DNA of 16,857 nucleotides from Odoribacter sp. (GCA_020024465.1 JAHHTT010000047.1:1-16857); one strand, 5' to 3'; numbered from the stretch's first letter, positions 7,891-16,680 are shown. The notes: generated by a model not told the origin, from the letters alone. Numbers and translations are program-made.

Positions 7891-7916
7891 TGTTTGTAAC
7901 TTTATTCGTATTTTTG
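7886..7916 (+). promoter_or_regulatory. Promoter of the response regulator gene
   Basis: TTTG (7886-7889), overlapping the kinase stop codon, is followed after exactly 19 bases by TATTTTTG (7909-7916). This fits the Bacteroidetes consensus TTTG-N19-21-TAnnTTTG in full. Transcription should begin around 7923, leaving a leader of about 15 bases before the ATG at 7938. It would allow the regulator, nucleotidyltransferase, TamB and TamL2 to be transcribed separately from TamL1 and the kinase. Confidence 0.65.
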
Positions 7917-7920
7917 TAAC
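7893..7920 (+). repeat. Direct repeat TTTGTAAC in the response regulator promoter
   Basis: Two identical 8-base copies lie at 7893-7900 and 7913-7920, 20 bases apart from start to start, about two helical turns. The second copy overlaps the -7 element. Same-face spacing suits a dimeric NarL-type regulator, so autoregulation is a possibility. The copies are seen; the role is inference. Confidence 0.35.
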
Positions 7921-7937
7921 CAAAAAGCAAATAAACT

Positions 7938-8594
7938 ATGTATGATAATAAATTGAAAATATATATTGTCGATGATCATAAATTATTTAGAGAAGGTTTA
8001 AAACTATTGTTGTCGACACAGGATTTTGTTCATCATATTTATGAGGCTTCCAATGGACGGGAATTTGTAGAAAATCTGTCTTTTGTGGATTGTAATGTGG
8101 TGTTGATGGATATAGAAATGCCGGAAATGAACGGTATAGAAGCTACAGAAAAGGCATTGCGTATAAAACCGGATTTGAAGGTGATCGTGTTGTCTATGTA
8201 TGGAGATGAGCAGTATTATTACAAAATGGTGGATGCCGGAGTGAAAGGTTTTGTTTTGAAGAGTTCTGGTATAGAAAAAGTGATTGCTGCGATAAATGCG
8301 GTTGCTGAGGGAGAGAATTATTTTTCAGAAGAATTGTTGATGAATATTCTTAGTAATATGCGGGGTGGAGGTTCTGTTGGAACGGAATCTTCTGATAATG
8401 AAATATCTGAGCGAGAGATGGAGATACTTTATCATGTATGTTTAGGATTGTCTAATCAAGAAATTGCAGACAAACTGTTTATCAGTAAACGTACTGTGGA
8501 TAAGCATCGGGCTAATTTGTTAAGCAAAACAGGATGTCGGAATACTGCTGCGTTGGTGATGTATGCGATTAAGAACAAAATGGTGAAAGTGTGA
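7938..8594 (+). CDS. NarL/LuxR-type response regulator
   Basis: This 218-residue protein has the standard two-domain layout. The receiver domain (about 6-125) has acidic residues D12 and D13, phospho-acceptor D58 in VVLMDIEMP, switch residue S86 and conserved K108 in GFVLKSS, so it looks fully functional. After a linker at about 135-150, the LuxR-type helix-turn-helix (about 150-215) reads ISEREMEILYHVCLGLSNQE, then a KLFISKRTVDKHRANLLSKT recognition region. It is the natural partner of the upstream kinase: HisKA_3 kinases pair with NarL-type regulators, and the genes are adjacent. It has its own promoter, overlapping the end of the kinase gene. Only one base separates its stop from the nucleotidyltransferase start, which suggests translational coupling. 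Its targets are unknown; the surrounding Tam genes are obvious candidates. Confidence 0.95.
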   Translation: MYDNKLKIYIVDDHKLFREGLKLLLSTQDFVHHIYEASNGREFVENLSFVDCNVVLMDIEMPEMNGIEATEKALRIKPDLKVIVLSMYGDEQYYYKMVDAGVKGFVLKSSGIEKVIAAINAVAEGENYFSEELLMNILSNMRGGGSVGTESSDNEISEREMEILYHVCLGLSNQEIADKLFISKRTVDKHRANLLSKTGCRNTAALVMYAIKNKMVKV

Positions 8595-8595
8595 T

Positions 8596-9312
8596 ATGGA
8601 CGGAATGATTTTTGCAGCAGGACTGGGAACAAGGTTGCGTCCTTTGACCGATGATCGTCCCAAGGCAATGGTGGAGGTAGGAGGAAAGCCGTTATTGGAG
8701 CATGTCATACAAAAAATGAGGAAAGCTGGTGTGGAGCGTATCGTTGTGAATGTTCATCATTTTGCCGGTATGATAAAAGATTTTCTGAAAGATAGGGGAT
8801 ATTTGGAGCAGGGAATAGTAGTTTCAGATGAGAGTGATGAATTGATGGATACGGGAGGAGGTCTTTTGAAAGCGAGACCGTTGTTTAGGCCAGGCGAAGA
8901 TGTGTTGATTCATAATGTGGATATCTGTTCATATTTGGATCTGAAAGATTTGATGGCTGCACATGCAGGACACTATGTAACATTGGTAGTGCGAGAATCT
9001 GTACCCGGACGGAGTTTGCGTTTTAGTGATGAGGGTTTATTGAAAGGATGGGAAAATAGTTTGACAGGCGAGCAAAAAGTGGTGGATAATGAGTTTTACA
9101 GTGCACTGAATTATCGTTTTTGCGGTGTTCATATCGTTAGTAGTGATTTTATGAAAAATATGGAAGGTGAAGGACGTTTTTCGATAATTGACGAGTATTT
9201 GTCGCAAGCTAAAAAGCATGAAGTCCGTATGTATCGTTACGAAGATTTTTTTATGGACTTGGGAACTCCTGAAGCTGTGATGAAGGCAAGGGAAATGATG
9301 GCCAGATTTTAA
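8596..9312 (+). CDS. Sugar-1-phosphate nucleotidyltransferase, MurU-like
   Basis: This 238-residue protein has a nucleotidyltransferase (GT-A-like) fold without added domains. The nucleotide-binding loop is AAGLGTRLRPLTDDRPKAM (7-25) with R13 and K23. DTGGGLLKA near residue 86 resembles the MurU sugar-site segment. The metal-binding aspartates are probably D109 (IHNVDI) and D221 (MDLGTPEA). Size and motifs match MurU, which makes UDP-MurNAc from MurNAc-1-phosphate in peptidoglycan recycling, or related NDP-mannose or heptose pyrophosphorylases. The kinase (AmgK) that often accompanies MurU is not in the window, so the substrate is uncertain. The gene lies one base after the response regulator and four bases before tamB, so it is part of that unit. 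Confidence 0.85.
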   Translation: MDGMIFAAGLGTRLRPLTDDRPKAMVEVGGKPLLEHVIQKMRKAGVERIVVNVHHFAGMIKDFLKDRGYLEQGIVVSDESDELMDTGGGLLKARPLFRPGEDVLIHNVDICSYLDLKDLMAAHAGHYVTLVVRESVPGRSLRFSDEGLLKGWENSLTGEQKVVDNEFYSALNYRFCGVHIVSSDFMKNMEGEGRFSIIDEYLSQAKKHEVRMYRYEDFFMDLGTPEAVMKAREMMARF

Positions 9313-9316
9313 TAAG

Positions 9317-12300
9317 ATGTGTATTATGGCACGGAAGATTCGGAAATATTTGTTGTGGAGTATAGGGGTAACTATATTGTTACCCTTTTTGATTGTTTTT
9401 TTATTATATCTTCCTTTTATTCAGAATTTTATAAAAAATAGTGTGTCCGATTATATTACTGATAATTATAATATAATTGTGCAAGTGGGAGAATTTCGCT
9501 TGGATTATCCTTTGAACTTGACGTTGAAAGATGTATATATCGGTGAGACCGAGAAGGATACGTTGGCGGCTGTGGAAAGTTTGCATTTGGAGATAGGAAT
9601 GGAGGATATATTGCAACAGAGTTTGAGTGTGAGGAATTTAGAGTTGTGTCATGTGAGATTTGGAATATCGAATGATACAATCGGGATGGATATGCAGGTG
9701 CAGACAGATATGTTGAGTTTGAAGGCAAAGAAAATAGATTTAAAAAACAGGAAAATAGATGTATCTTCTATTCGATTGGTAGGAGGTGATGTGCAGATGG
9801 ATATCGGAAGCCGTAGAGAAGTGGATACAGTACAATCAAGTTTGATAGACTGGTTGATTTCAATAGAGTTGTTATCTTTGGATAGAATATCTTATAAAAT
9901 GGGTATGAAGTCGCTACCTTCGTTAAATGCAGGACTGATACAAGGGAAGGTTGTAGGATGCGATTTGGCACTTGGATCTCAGGTCGTAGATGTGGATTCT
10001 TTGGCAGTATCGGGAGCTTGGTGTCGGATGTTTACTGCTGGTGGTGATACATTGAAAGAACCGGAACAGGTTGTTGATGATTCTGTTGTCAGTATTCCTT
10101 GGACGGTTAAAGTAAAGTGTGTGGAAATGGATAATAGTGTGTTTGATATGAGGGAGGATGAGACTTCTAAAGCAGTGATTGCATTACATGGTATAGGAGT
10201 TAAAATGGAGGATGTCTTTAATCAAGGAACTCGTGTCAGAGCAAAGCTGAAGGATGTTCGGGCTTATCAGCAGAATGGTCTGATATTGACATCCATGCAG
10301 GGAAATGTGTGTTTGGATACAGTATTGACTTCTTTGCAAGGTGGCTATATCAGTACTGCTAACAGTCGGATAAAAATTGAGGTAGCAGCTGATGCTGATT
10401 TTCAGAACTTGCCTGGAAGTAAACCTCTATCATTTGTTGTATCGGGGAGTGTTGGTATGAAGGATGCAGTGCTTTTTTATCCTCAATTACCAAAAGAACT
10501 ATGGAATAGGCAAATGCAAATTAATACTTCATTTTCATTGACAGATGATCGTTTGAGATTGGGACAATTGATTTTGGATATGCCAGGACATTTTAAGATT
10601 ACCGGTAGTGGTAGTGTTACAGGACTTTTGAATTTGAATAAGATGAATGGGGCGTTTATTTTACGTGGAGAATTGCCTGATGCCTCTTTTTTACGATACT
10701 TTATGTCTGATATGGGGATGGATATTCCGACGGGGATGGATTTGTTGGCGAAAGTGGGTGTTAAACAGGGGAATGTACAGGGGACCTTGCGCTTGTGTTG
10801 TCAGGAGGGGTGTCTTACTTTGGATGGAGGATATCATTTTGCAAAAAAAATGTATGATGGCGAGATTGTGTTGAATCACTTTCCATTATATCGTTTTTTG
10901 CCAGCAGATTCATTGGGTTTGATAACGGCAAATATTCGGATGACAGGCCATTCTTTTAATTGGGCTGCAGCAAAAACAGAAATATATGCACGGATACATG
11001 CATTTGATTATAAAAGCCATACATATGAAAAGATTGCTTTAGGTGTATTTTTGGATAAAACACGTTTAAGAGGATCATTGATGAGTCGGGATAAAGTTGC
11101 TCCTTTGGGATTGGTATTTAAAGGTGATTCAATACTTAATAACTATAGAATTTCGTTGTCAGGGAAGTTTGGAATAATTGATTTGTATCAATTGAATTTT
11201 ATGAATAAGTCGTTTGCTATAGGAACGGGTATAAAATTGGAGGCTTTTCTTGGTAAGGATGATAAGTATGCATTAGAGGTACAATTGGATGATTTGAAGT
11301 TTTCGGATGCCTATAAGCGTTATAATTTAGGAGATTTGAATTTAAAAATGTCAAGTGAATCAAAAGGGACCAGTTTGAATTTAATATCGGGCGACTTGTT
11401 GTTGAATTTTCGGACAGAAGTACCATTGGCGGAATTTGTTGAGAACATGGAAAAAGTAGGGAGTATAGTGCAATCTCAAATTAGTCAGCGCAATGTGGAT
11501 ATGAAATTGATAAGTGAGTGTTTACCTTATTTTTCGTTGGAAATTAATGGTGCAAATAAGAATGCTATTGCTCGATATTTACAATTGCAGAGAATTGGTT
11601 TTAAGCATTTTGGAGCAGAGTTTGTTTCGCGTAGTAGTGGCGGAGTACGTTTTGGAGGGGTACTGAAAGAGCCTTATATCGGAACTGTGAAATTAGATTC
11701 AGTACAAGTGGGTATTTGGCAGACAGGAAAGAGCTTGATGTATTCGATGTTGACTAGTAGTTCGTCAGATACTTGGAAAGGATTATTTAATATAGGCATT
11801 ACCGGACGTGCTCAAGGAGAACGTTTTCGTGTGGAGTTGAAGCAAAAAGATGAAAAGGATAGAGTGTGTTTTGAATTAGGTGTAAATACCGTTTTAGGAG
11901 ATTCTATAGTTTCTGTAAGCTTTTTCCCCGTGAAACCCATTTTAGCCTACAAGCAATGGATGGTGAATGTTGATAATAGAGTTGATATTGGAGAACGTGG
12001 CAGAGTGCGAGCTAATTTACGGATGGCATACCAAAATAAATTGATAAGTATTCAGTCATTGCCGGATGAAGGAGAACGAATGGATAGAATTAAGACTGAT
12101 ATTTCGGGCGTTGATTTGACAGCTTTGTCAACTATGTTTCCGTTGATGCCGATGATGAGTGGTGAATTGAATTCTAATATATTGATGTATACCTATCAAA
12201 AGCAGCTAGGGGTTAATGGAAATGTTCTTTTTAAAGATTTAGGGTATGAAGGGAAACGGATTGGAACTATTGATTTGGATATAAAATATTTGTTAGGAAA

Positions 12301-14089
12301 ACAGTTTACAGAGCATGATGTTGAATTAAAATTGAGTGTGGATTCTTTATATCAGGCTCGTTGTCGAGGAGGTTTCAATACATCTCAAAAGAATACCCAA
12401 TTAAATATTGATGTAAATTTTCCGTCTTTACCATTGAATATTGTTAATGTTTTTATGCCAACAGATGTAATGAGTTTGGATGGAGAGCTTTCTGGAGATA
12501 TGCGTTTGCGTGGGACAATGAAAAATCCTTTGTTGAACGGTAATATAGCTTTTAAAGATGGGAAGATAGATGTAGTGATGTTGGGTACAAAATTCCGTTT
12601 GGATTCAATTCGTATACCGATTAAAGGTGGTAAATTGAGATTTAATAAGTATCGTTTTATTGCACCAGATAATAGTGATCTGGTATTGAATGGGACTGTA
12701 ACCTTAAGTCCTTTTGACCGAATGAGGATGGATTTGTTTTTTAATGCAACAAATTTTGAAATTATTAATGTAAAAAAGAATAGGACCTCTATGATTTATG
12801 GGAAGGCTTATGCAGGAATGAATGCTAAATTGACAGGTCCTTTTACAAATTTGAATATGACGGGTGGTATCAATTTATTGAATAGTACAGATATTACTTA
12901 TACGTTAAGAAGTACGGGTCCGACTTTGGAGAATAAAAGTATTGATTTGGTGCGTTTTATTCAATTTAGAGATAGTATTGAAGTTGAAGAAGATGTTTTT
13001 TTACCCAAAGTAGATGCTAGTAGTTTTGCTATGAAGATGGAAGTGGAGATTGGCGATAGGGTGCGGGCTGGTGTGGATCTTTCTGAAGATGGTACTAATC
13101 ATGCTAATATACAAGGAGGCGGTAATCTTGTGTTGGTGACTAGTCCGGAAAGTGGAATGATGTTATCAGGTAAGTATATCTTGACAGGAGGAACTGTAGA
13201 ATACAGTGTTCCGATTGTGGGTAAAAAAGAATTTGGCATACGTAGAGGAAGTTTTGTTGAATGGACTGGAAATTTGATGAATCCTCTGTTGAATATATCT
13301 GCAGCAGAACAGGTAAAAGCAGATGTAGAGGAAGGAGATCAATCCAGACAGGTTATGTTTGAATCAATTATCAGAATAGAAAATACATTGTCTCGTCCGG
13401 ATATCAAATTTGATTTATCTGCACCTAACGATATGGTGATTCAGAATCAATTAGCAACTTTTTCTTCAGAAGAAAGAACGAGACAAGCATTAAATTTGTT
13501 GATATATAACAGTTATACAGCTCCAGGGGCAGCAACTTTCAAAAGTAATAATACCAATATGGCTAATGATGCTATTTATAGCTTTGTAGAGAATGAGTTG
13601 AATAAATATACACGGAAGGCAGGATTGACGGTTGGATTTGATTCGCATGAAACTGAAGAAAATATGATGCGGACAGATGTCACTTATCAATTTTCAAGAC
13701 AGTTGTTTAATGATCGGGTAAGAGTGAAAATTGGAGGACGTATTTCAACGGATGGGAATGAAGGAGAAGGAAGTAGTTTGCAGGATAATTTGGTAGATGA
13801 TATATCAATTGAGTATGCGTTGACAAAAAAGCGTAATTTGTATGCTAAAGTTTTCCGACATTCAAATTATGAAAGTGTATTGGATGGTGAAGTTGTGCAA
13901 ACCGGAGCCGGAGTTGTTTGGCGTAAGACTTTCAGAAAATTTAAAGACCTATTCAAGAATAAAAATAGAGAAGAAAGACGCAAAGAGAAGAGGAAGCAGG
14001 AGAATCTGGATAAATTGAAAGAGTCTGATATAATGTTACCGAATGATGAGGAGGAGTTGGAAGAAGAAATGGATAGGAATGAAAAATAA
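9317..14089 (+). CDS. tamB: TamB, translocation and assembly module inner-membrane protein (DUF490)
   Basis: This 1590-residue protein starts at ATG 9317; M4 at ATG 9326 (MARKIRKYLL) is an equally good start. A single N-terminal signal anchor spans about 11-33. It is followed by the usual opening of the family (GEFRLDYPLNLTLKDVYIG). The long middle is a repeating beta pattern expected to form an extended hydrophobic groove across the periplasm. The DUF490 domain covers about 1060-1500, with GGINLLN, a MMLSGKYILTGGTVEYSVP block and VTYQFSRQLFNDRVRVKIGG. It ends in GAGVVWRKTFRKFKDLF and then a 44-residue charged tail (1547-1590), basic first and acidic last. TamB works with TamA/TamL in moving proteins, and probably phospholipids, to the outer membrane. 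It sits 4 bases after the nucleotidyltransferase and 23 before TamL2. Confidence 0.93.
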   Translation: MCIMARKIRKYLLWSIGVTILLPFLIVFLLYLPFIQNFIKNSVSDYITDNYNIIVQVGEFRLDYPLNLTLKDVYIGETEKDTLAAVESLHLEIGMEDILQQSLSVRNLELCHVRFGISNDTIGMDMQVQTDMLSLKAKKIDLKNRKIDVSSIRLVGGDVQMDIGSRREVDTVQSSLIDWLISIELLSLDRISYKMGMKSLPSLNAGLIQGKVVGCDLALGSQVVDVDSLAVSGAWCRMFTAGGDTLKEPEQVVDDSVVSIPWTVKVKCVEMDNSVFDMREDETSKAVIALHGIGVKMEDVFNQGTRVRAKLKDVRAYQQNGLILTSMQGNVCLDTVLTSLQGGYISTANSRIKIEVAADADFQNLPGSKPLSFVVSGSVGMKDAVLFYPQLPKELWNRQMQINTSFSLTDDRLRLGQLILDMPGHFKITGSGSVTGLLNLNKMNGAFILRGELPDASFLRYFMSDMGMDIPTGMDLLAKVGVKQGNVQGTLRLCCQEGCLTLDGGYHFAKKMYDGEIVLNHFPLYRFLPADSLGLITANIRMTGHSFNWAAAKTEIYARIHAFDYKSHTYEKIALGVFLDKTRLRGSLMSRDKVAPLGLVFKGDSILNNYRISLSGKFGIIDLYQLNFMNKSFAIGTGIKLEAFLGKDDKYALEVQLDDLKFSDAYKRYNLGDLNLKMSSESKGTSLNLISGDLLLNFRTEVPLAEFVENMEKVGSIVQSQISQRNVDMKLISECLPYFSLEINGANKNAIARYLQLQRIGFKHFGAEFVSRSSGGVRFGGVLKEPYIGTVKLDSVQVGIWQTGKSLMYSMLTSSSSDTWKGLFNIGITGRAQGERFRVELKQKDEKDRVCFELGVNTVLGDSIVSVSFFPVKPILAYKQWMVNVDNRVDIGERGRVRANLRMAYQNKLISIQSLPDEGERMDRIKTDISGVDLTALSTMFPLMPMMSGELNSNILMYTYQKQLGVNGNVLFKDLGYEGKRIGTIDLDIKYLLGKQFTEHDVELKLSVDSLYQARCRGGFNTSQKNTQLNIDVNFPSLPLNIVNVFMPTDVMSLDGELSGDMRLRGTMKNPLLNGNIAFKDGKIDVVMLGTKFRLDSIRIPIKGGKLRFNKYRFIAPDNSDLVLNGTVTLSPFDRMRMDLFFNATNFEIINVKKNRTSMIYGKAYAGMNAKLTGPFTNLNMTGGINLLNSTDITYTLRSTGPTLENKSIDLVRFIQFRDSIEVEEDVFLPKVDASSFAMKMEVEIGDRVRAGVDLSEDGTNHANIQGGGNLVLVTSPESGMMLSGKYILTGGTVEYSVPIVGKKEFGIRRGSFVEWTGNLMNPLLNISAAEQVKADVEEGDQSRQVMFESIIRIENTLSRPDIKFDLSAPNDMVIQNQLATFSSEERTRQALNLLIYNSYTAPGAATFKSNNTNMANDAIYSFVENELNKYTRKAGLTVGFDSHETEENMMRTDVTYQFSRQLFNDRVRVKIGGRISTDGNEGEGSSLQDNLVDDISIEYALTKKRNLYAKVFRHSNYESVLDGEVVQTGAGVVWRKTFRKFKDLFKNKNREERRKEKRKQENLDKLKESDIMLPNDEEELEEEMDRNEK

Positions 14090-14112
14090 AATTAATAGAA
14101 GATTCTGAAAAT

Positions 14113-16428
14113 ATGAAGCTGTTGAATATTTTATCAAAAGCATTTGTTTTAGGATTCCTTTTCCTCCTGATGTCGTGTGTTACGACTCGTAAATTAGGAG
14201 AGAATGAAGTTCTCTATATCGGAGTGAAGGATATGAAAATCATAACACCTGAAAAGGTAAAATTGAATAGTACACAAAGTACCGCTGCTTCAGAACCATT
14301 GTCTGTCAAGCCTAATAATCCGATTTATTCTCCTTATTATCGCTCTCCTTTCCCTTTAGGTTTGTGGGTGTATAATTGGAATATAAAAAAAGAAAAGGGA
14401 TTGAAATGGTGGTTGTATCGTAAATTATCTAAGAAACCTGTTTTGATTTCAGATGTGCAACCGGAATTGCGTTTAAAGATCGTTGAGAACAGGATGAAGG
14501 ATTTTGGTTTTTACGGTACGAAATTATCGTATGAGGTAATTCCTAAAAGAAGTAATCCCAAGAAGGCTAAAATCAGTTATCGGGTAGAATTGTCACAACC
14601 TTTTAAATATGGAAATATTGGATTGTGGGGATGGAATTCTGCCATGGATTCTATCGTGCGTTTGTCTATGCATTTTTCAGAATTGAAAAGTGGAGATCGG
14701 TACGACGTGAATTTGTTGAATCAGGAACGTCAACGCATTTCAGAGTGTTTGCGCAATAGAGGTTATTATTTTTTTCAATCTGATTATATTGAATTTTTGG
14801 TAGATACGACATCAGATAATAAAGTAGCTGATGTGCGAATTGCTTTGAAGCAGGGTGTTCCTGCCAGAGCATTAAAGCCTTATAAATTGCAAAATGTTGA
14901 GGTTCTTTTAAATGGTAATGATGAAACGAAGGGTAAAGATTCGCTGACGATTGATAGTGTGAAAATTATATATGGGCTTCCAATGACATTGAAACCGAAT
15001 GTTTTGATGAGAGCTGTAAGAGTACGTCCCGGTCAATTATATTCTGCTGTCCGACAGAATAGGACACAGGCGAAATTTGTGCAATTAGGTGTTTTTAAAT
15101 TTGCCAATATGACAATAACTGTTCCGGATACGGCAACGCAGCAAGGATTGGATATGCAGATTAGTGGAGAATTTGCACTGCCTATAGAAACAGAGGTGGA
15201 AATGGATGTATCATCTAAATCCAATAATTTATTGGGACCAGGGGTGATATTCAGTATTACAAATAGGAATATGTTTAAAAGAGCTGAAACTTTTTCGGTT
15301 AAATTGACAGGATCGTATGAATGGCAAGTAGGTGGTAATAAAAATATTACAGGAAATTCGAATTTGATGAATTCATATGAATTGGGTTTGAATATCAATC
15401 TGTCTGTACCTAGATTGTTGGTGCCGAAACTGATGCAATCCAAGCTTGACCGTCATGAGCAGACTCATTTCCAGATAGGAACAGATTTGATGAACAGGCA
15501 TAATTATTTTCGTATGATTTCATTTTGGGGTAGTGCAACTTATGATTTTAATTCTTCTTTTAGGAATTATCATTCCGTAGTGCCTTTTAAGTTGAACTAT
15601 ACCTATCTGTTGAAGACGTCTCAGGCTTTTGATTCGGTAACCATGCGTAATCCGACTGTTGCAAAGAGTTTTAGTAATCAATTTATTCCATCTATGTCAT
15701 ATACCTATACGTATGATCGGGTTGCATCTTATAGAAATCCCAATCGTCTGTTTTGGCAGACTTCTATTATGCAGGCAGGTAATATTATTGCCGGATTTCA
15801 AAAATTGTTCGGAAATAAAGAGAAGGAAGGGAAAACTTTTCTGAATAACCGATATTCACAATTTATTAAGTTTACAACGGAATTGATTGGATATAAATCG
15901 ATGGATCGAAATAATCAGTTGGCTATAAGAGTAATGGGGGGAATAGGATATGCATATGGAAATTCGAAGGTGATGCCTTATAGTGAACAATTTTATATTG
16001 GAGGAGCTAATAGTATCCGTGCTTTTCAAGTTCGTTCAATAGGAGCTGGAAGTTATCATCCTATCGCAACAAAGTATTCATATTTAGACCAAACAGGTGA
16101 TATTAAGTTAGAAGGTAATTTAGAATACCGTTTTACGATATATGAGAATTTCAAAGGAGCTTGCTTTTTGGATGTCGGTAATGTCTGGTTGTTGCGTAGA
16201 GAAGAGCAACGGCCGGGAGGGGAGTTTAGTTTGAAAGGTTTAGCTAAAGAATTAGCCTTAGGTTCTGGATTTGGGTTGCGTTATGATTTTTCTTTTATTG
16301 TGGTACGTGCAGATCTGGGAATACCATTACATGCTCCTTATGATACCGGAAAATCAGGTTATTATAATATAAATGATAAATTTTGGAAAGGATTGGTATT
16401 GAATATTGCGATAGGATATCCATTTTGA
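14113..16428 (+). CDS. tamL: TamA/BamA-family outer-membrane lipoprotein (TamL paralogue 2, partner of TamB)
   Basis: This 771-residue protein starts at ATG 14113. Its lipoprotein signal ends in LMSC with C22, then VTTRKLGENEVLY, matching the position and style of TamL1 (APTKYLEENDYLL). POTRA-like units cover about 100-345, with the DFGFYGTKLSYEV and NRGYYFFQSDYIEF helix-strand units. The Omp85 barrel covers about 350-771. Loop 6 carries IRAF (635-638) in a GGANSIRAF setting. The last eight residues, NIAIGYPF, are identical to those of TamL1. It follows tamB by 23 bases, the usual TamB-TamL linkage, so it is the likeliest docking barrel for this TamB. Beyond the family motifs the two TamL proteins differ widely, for example in the long insert near residues 40-75 here, which points to an old duplication. 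Confidence 0.9.
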   Translation: MKLLNILSKAFVLGFLFLLMSCVTTRKLGENEVLYIGVKDMKIITPEKVKLNSTQSTAASEPLSVKPNNPIYSPYYRSPFPLGLWVYNWNIKKEKGLKWWLYRKLSKKPVLISDVQPELRLKIVENRMKDFGFYGTKLSYEVIPKRSNPKKAKISYRVELSQPFKYGNIGLWGWNSAMDSIVRLSMHFSELKSGDRYDVNLLNQERQRISECLRNRGYYFFQSDYIEFLVDTTSDNKVADVRIALKQGVPARALKPYKLQNVEVLLNGNDETKGKDSLTIDSVKIIYGLPMTLKPNVLMRAVRVRPGQLYSAVRQNRTQAKFVQLGVFKFANMTITVPDTATQQGLDMQISGEFALPIETEVEMDVSSKSNNLLGPGVIFSITNRNMFKRAETFSVKLTGSYEWQVGGNKNITGNSNLMNSYELGLNINLSVPRLLVPKLMQSKLDRHEQTHFQIGTDLMNRHNYFRMISFWGSATYDFNSSFRNYHSVVPFKLNYTYLLKTSQAFDSVTMRNPTVAKSFSNQFIPSMSYTYTYDRVASYRNPNRLFWQTSIMQAGNIIAGFQKLFGNKEKEGKTFLNNRYSQFIKFTTELIGYKSMDRNNQLAIRVMGGIGYAYGNSKVMPYSEQFYIGGANSIRAFQVRSIGAGSYHPIATKYSYLDQTGDIKLEGNLEYRFTIYENFKGACFLDVGNVWLLRREEQRPGGEFSLKGLAKELALGSGFGLRYDFSFIVVRADLGIPLHAPYDTGKSGYYNINDKFWKGLVLNIAIGYPF

Positions 16429-16680
16429 AGGTAGTTGATAACACTGATTTTTCATTTAATGAAAAAATATAGAAATATCCCTTTCTATTGAGAGGGGTAG
16501 TGTAAAATAACTCATCTCGCTTTTGAAAAAATAACGATGAAAATGAAATACAAAGCGGTATTTTGGCATTGTTGTGTATAAAATCACGAATTTTTCGCTA
16601 TAAAATAAGGTTTGATTTTTGTATTCTATCAATTCTAATGAAAGTGCCATGAATAGATGAAAAGAATTTTTATTTTTTAC
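16429..16680. other. Gene-free AT-rich spacer
   Basis: No convincing coding frame is present. Two small inverted repeats occur just after the TamL2 stop. The first is at 16448-16456 and 16458-16466 (TTTTTCATT, one base, AATGAAAAA). The second is at 16479-16485 and 16490-16496 (ccctttc, tatt, gagaggg, with one G-U pair). Neither is followed by a T run on the plus strand, so a terminator for the Tam unit is not established. The rest shows nothing I can name. Confidence 0.5.

Noticed and set aside
15033..15443. 136-codon minus-strand open frame
   Set aside because: It lies inside the TamL2 barrel coding region and has no domain features.
16448..16466. Inverted repeat after TamL2, considered as the operon terminator
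   Set aside because: The stem is nearly all A-T, the centre is one base, and no T run follows, so intrinsic termination is not supported.
16456..16650. 64-codon minus-strand open frame in the spacer before the tRNA
   Set aside because: Composition is what AT-rich non-coding DNA gives. There is no recognisable domain, signal peptide or start signal.
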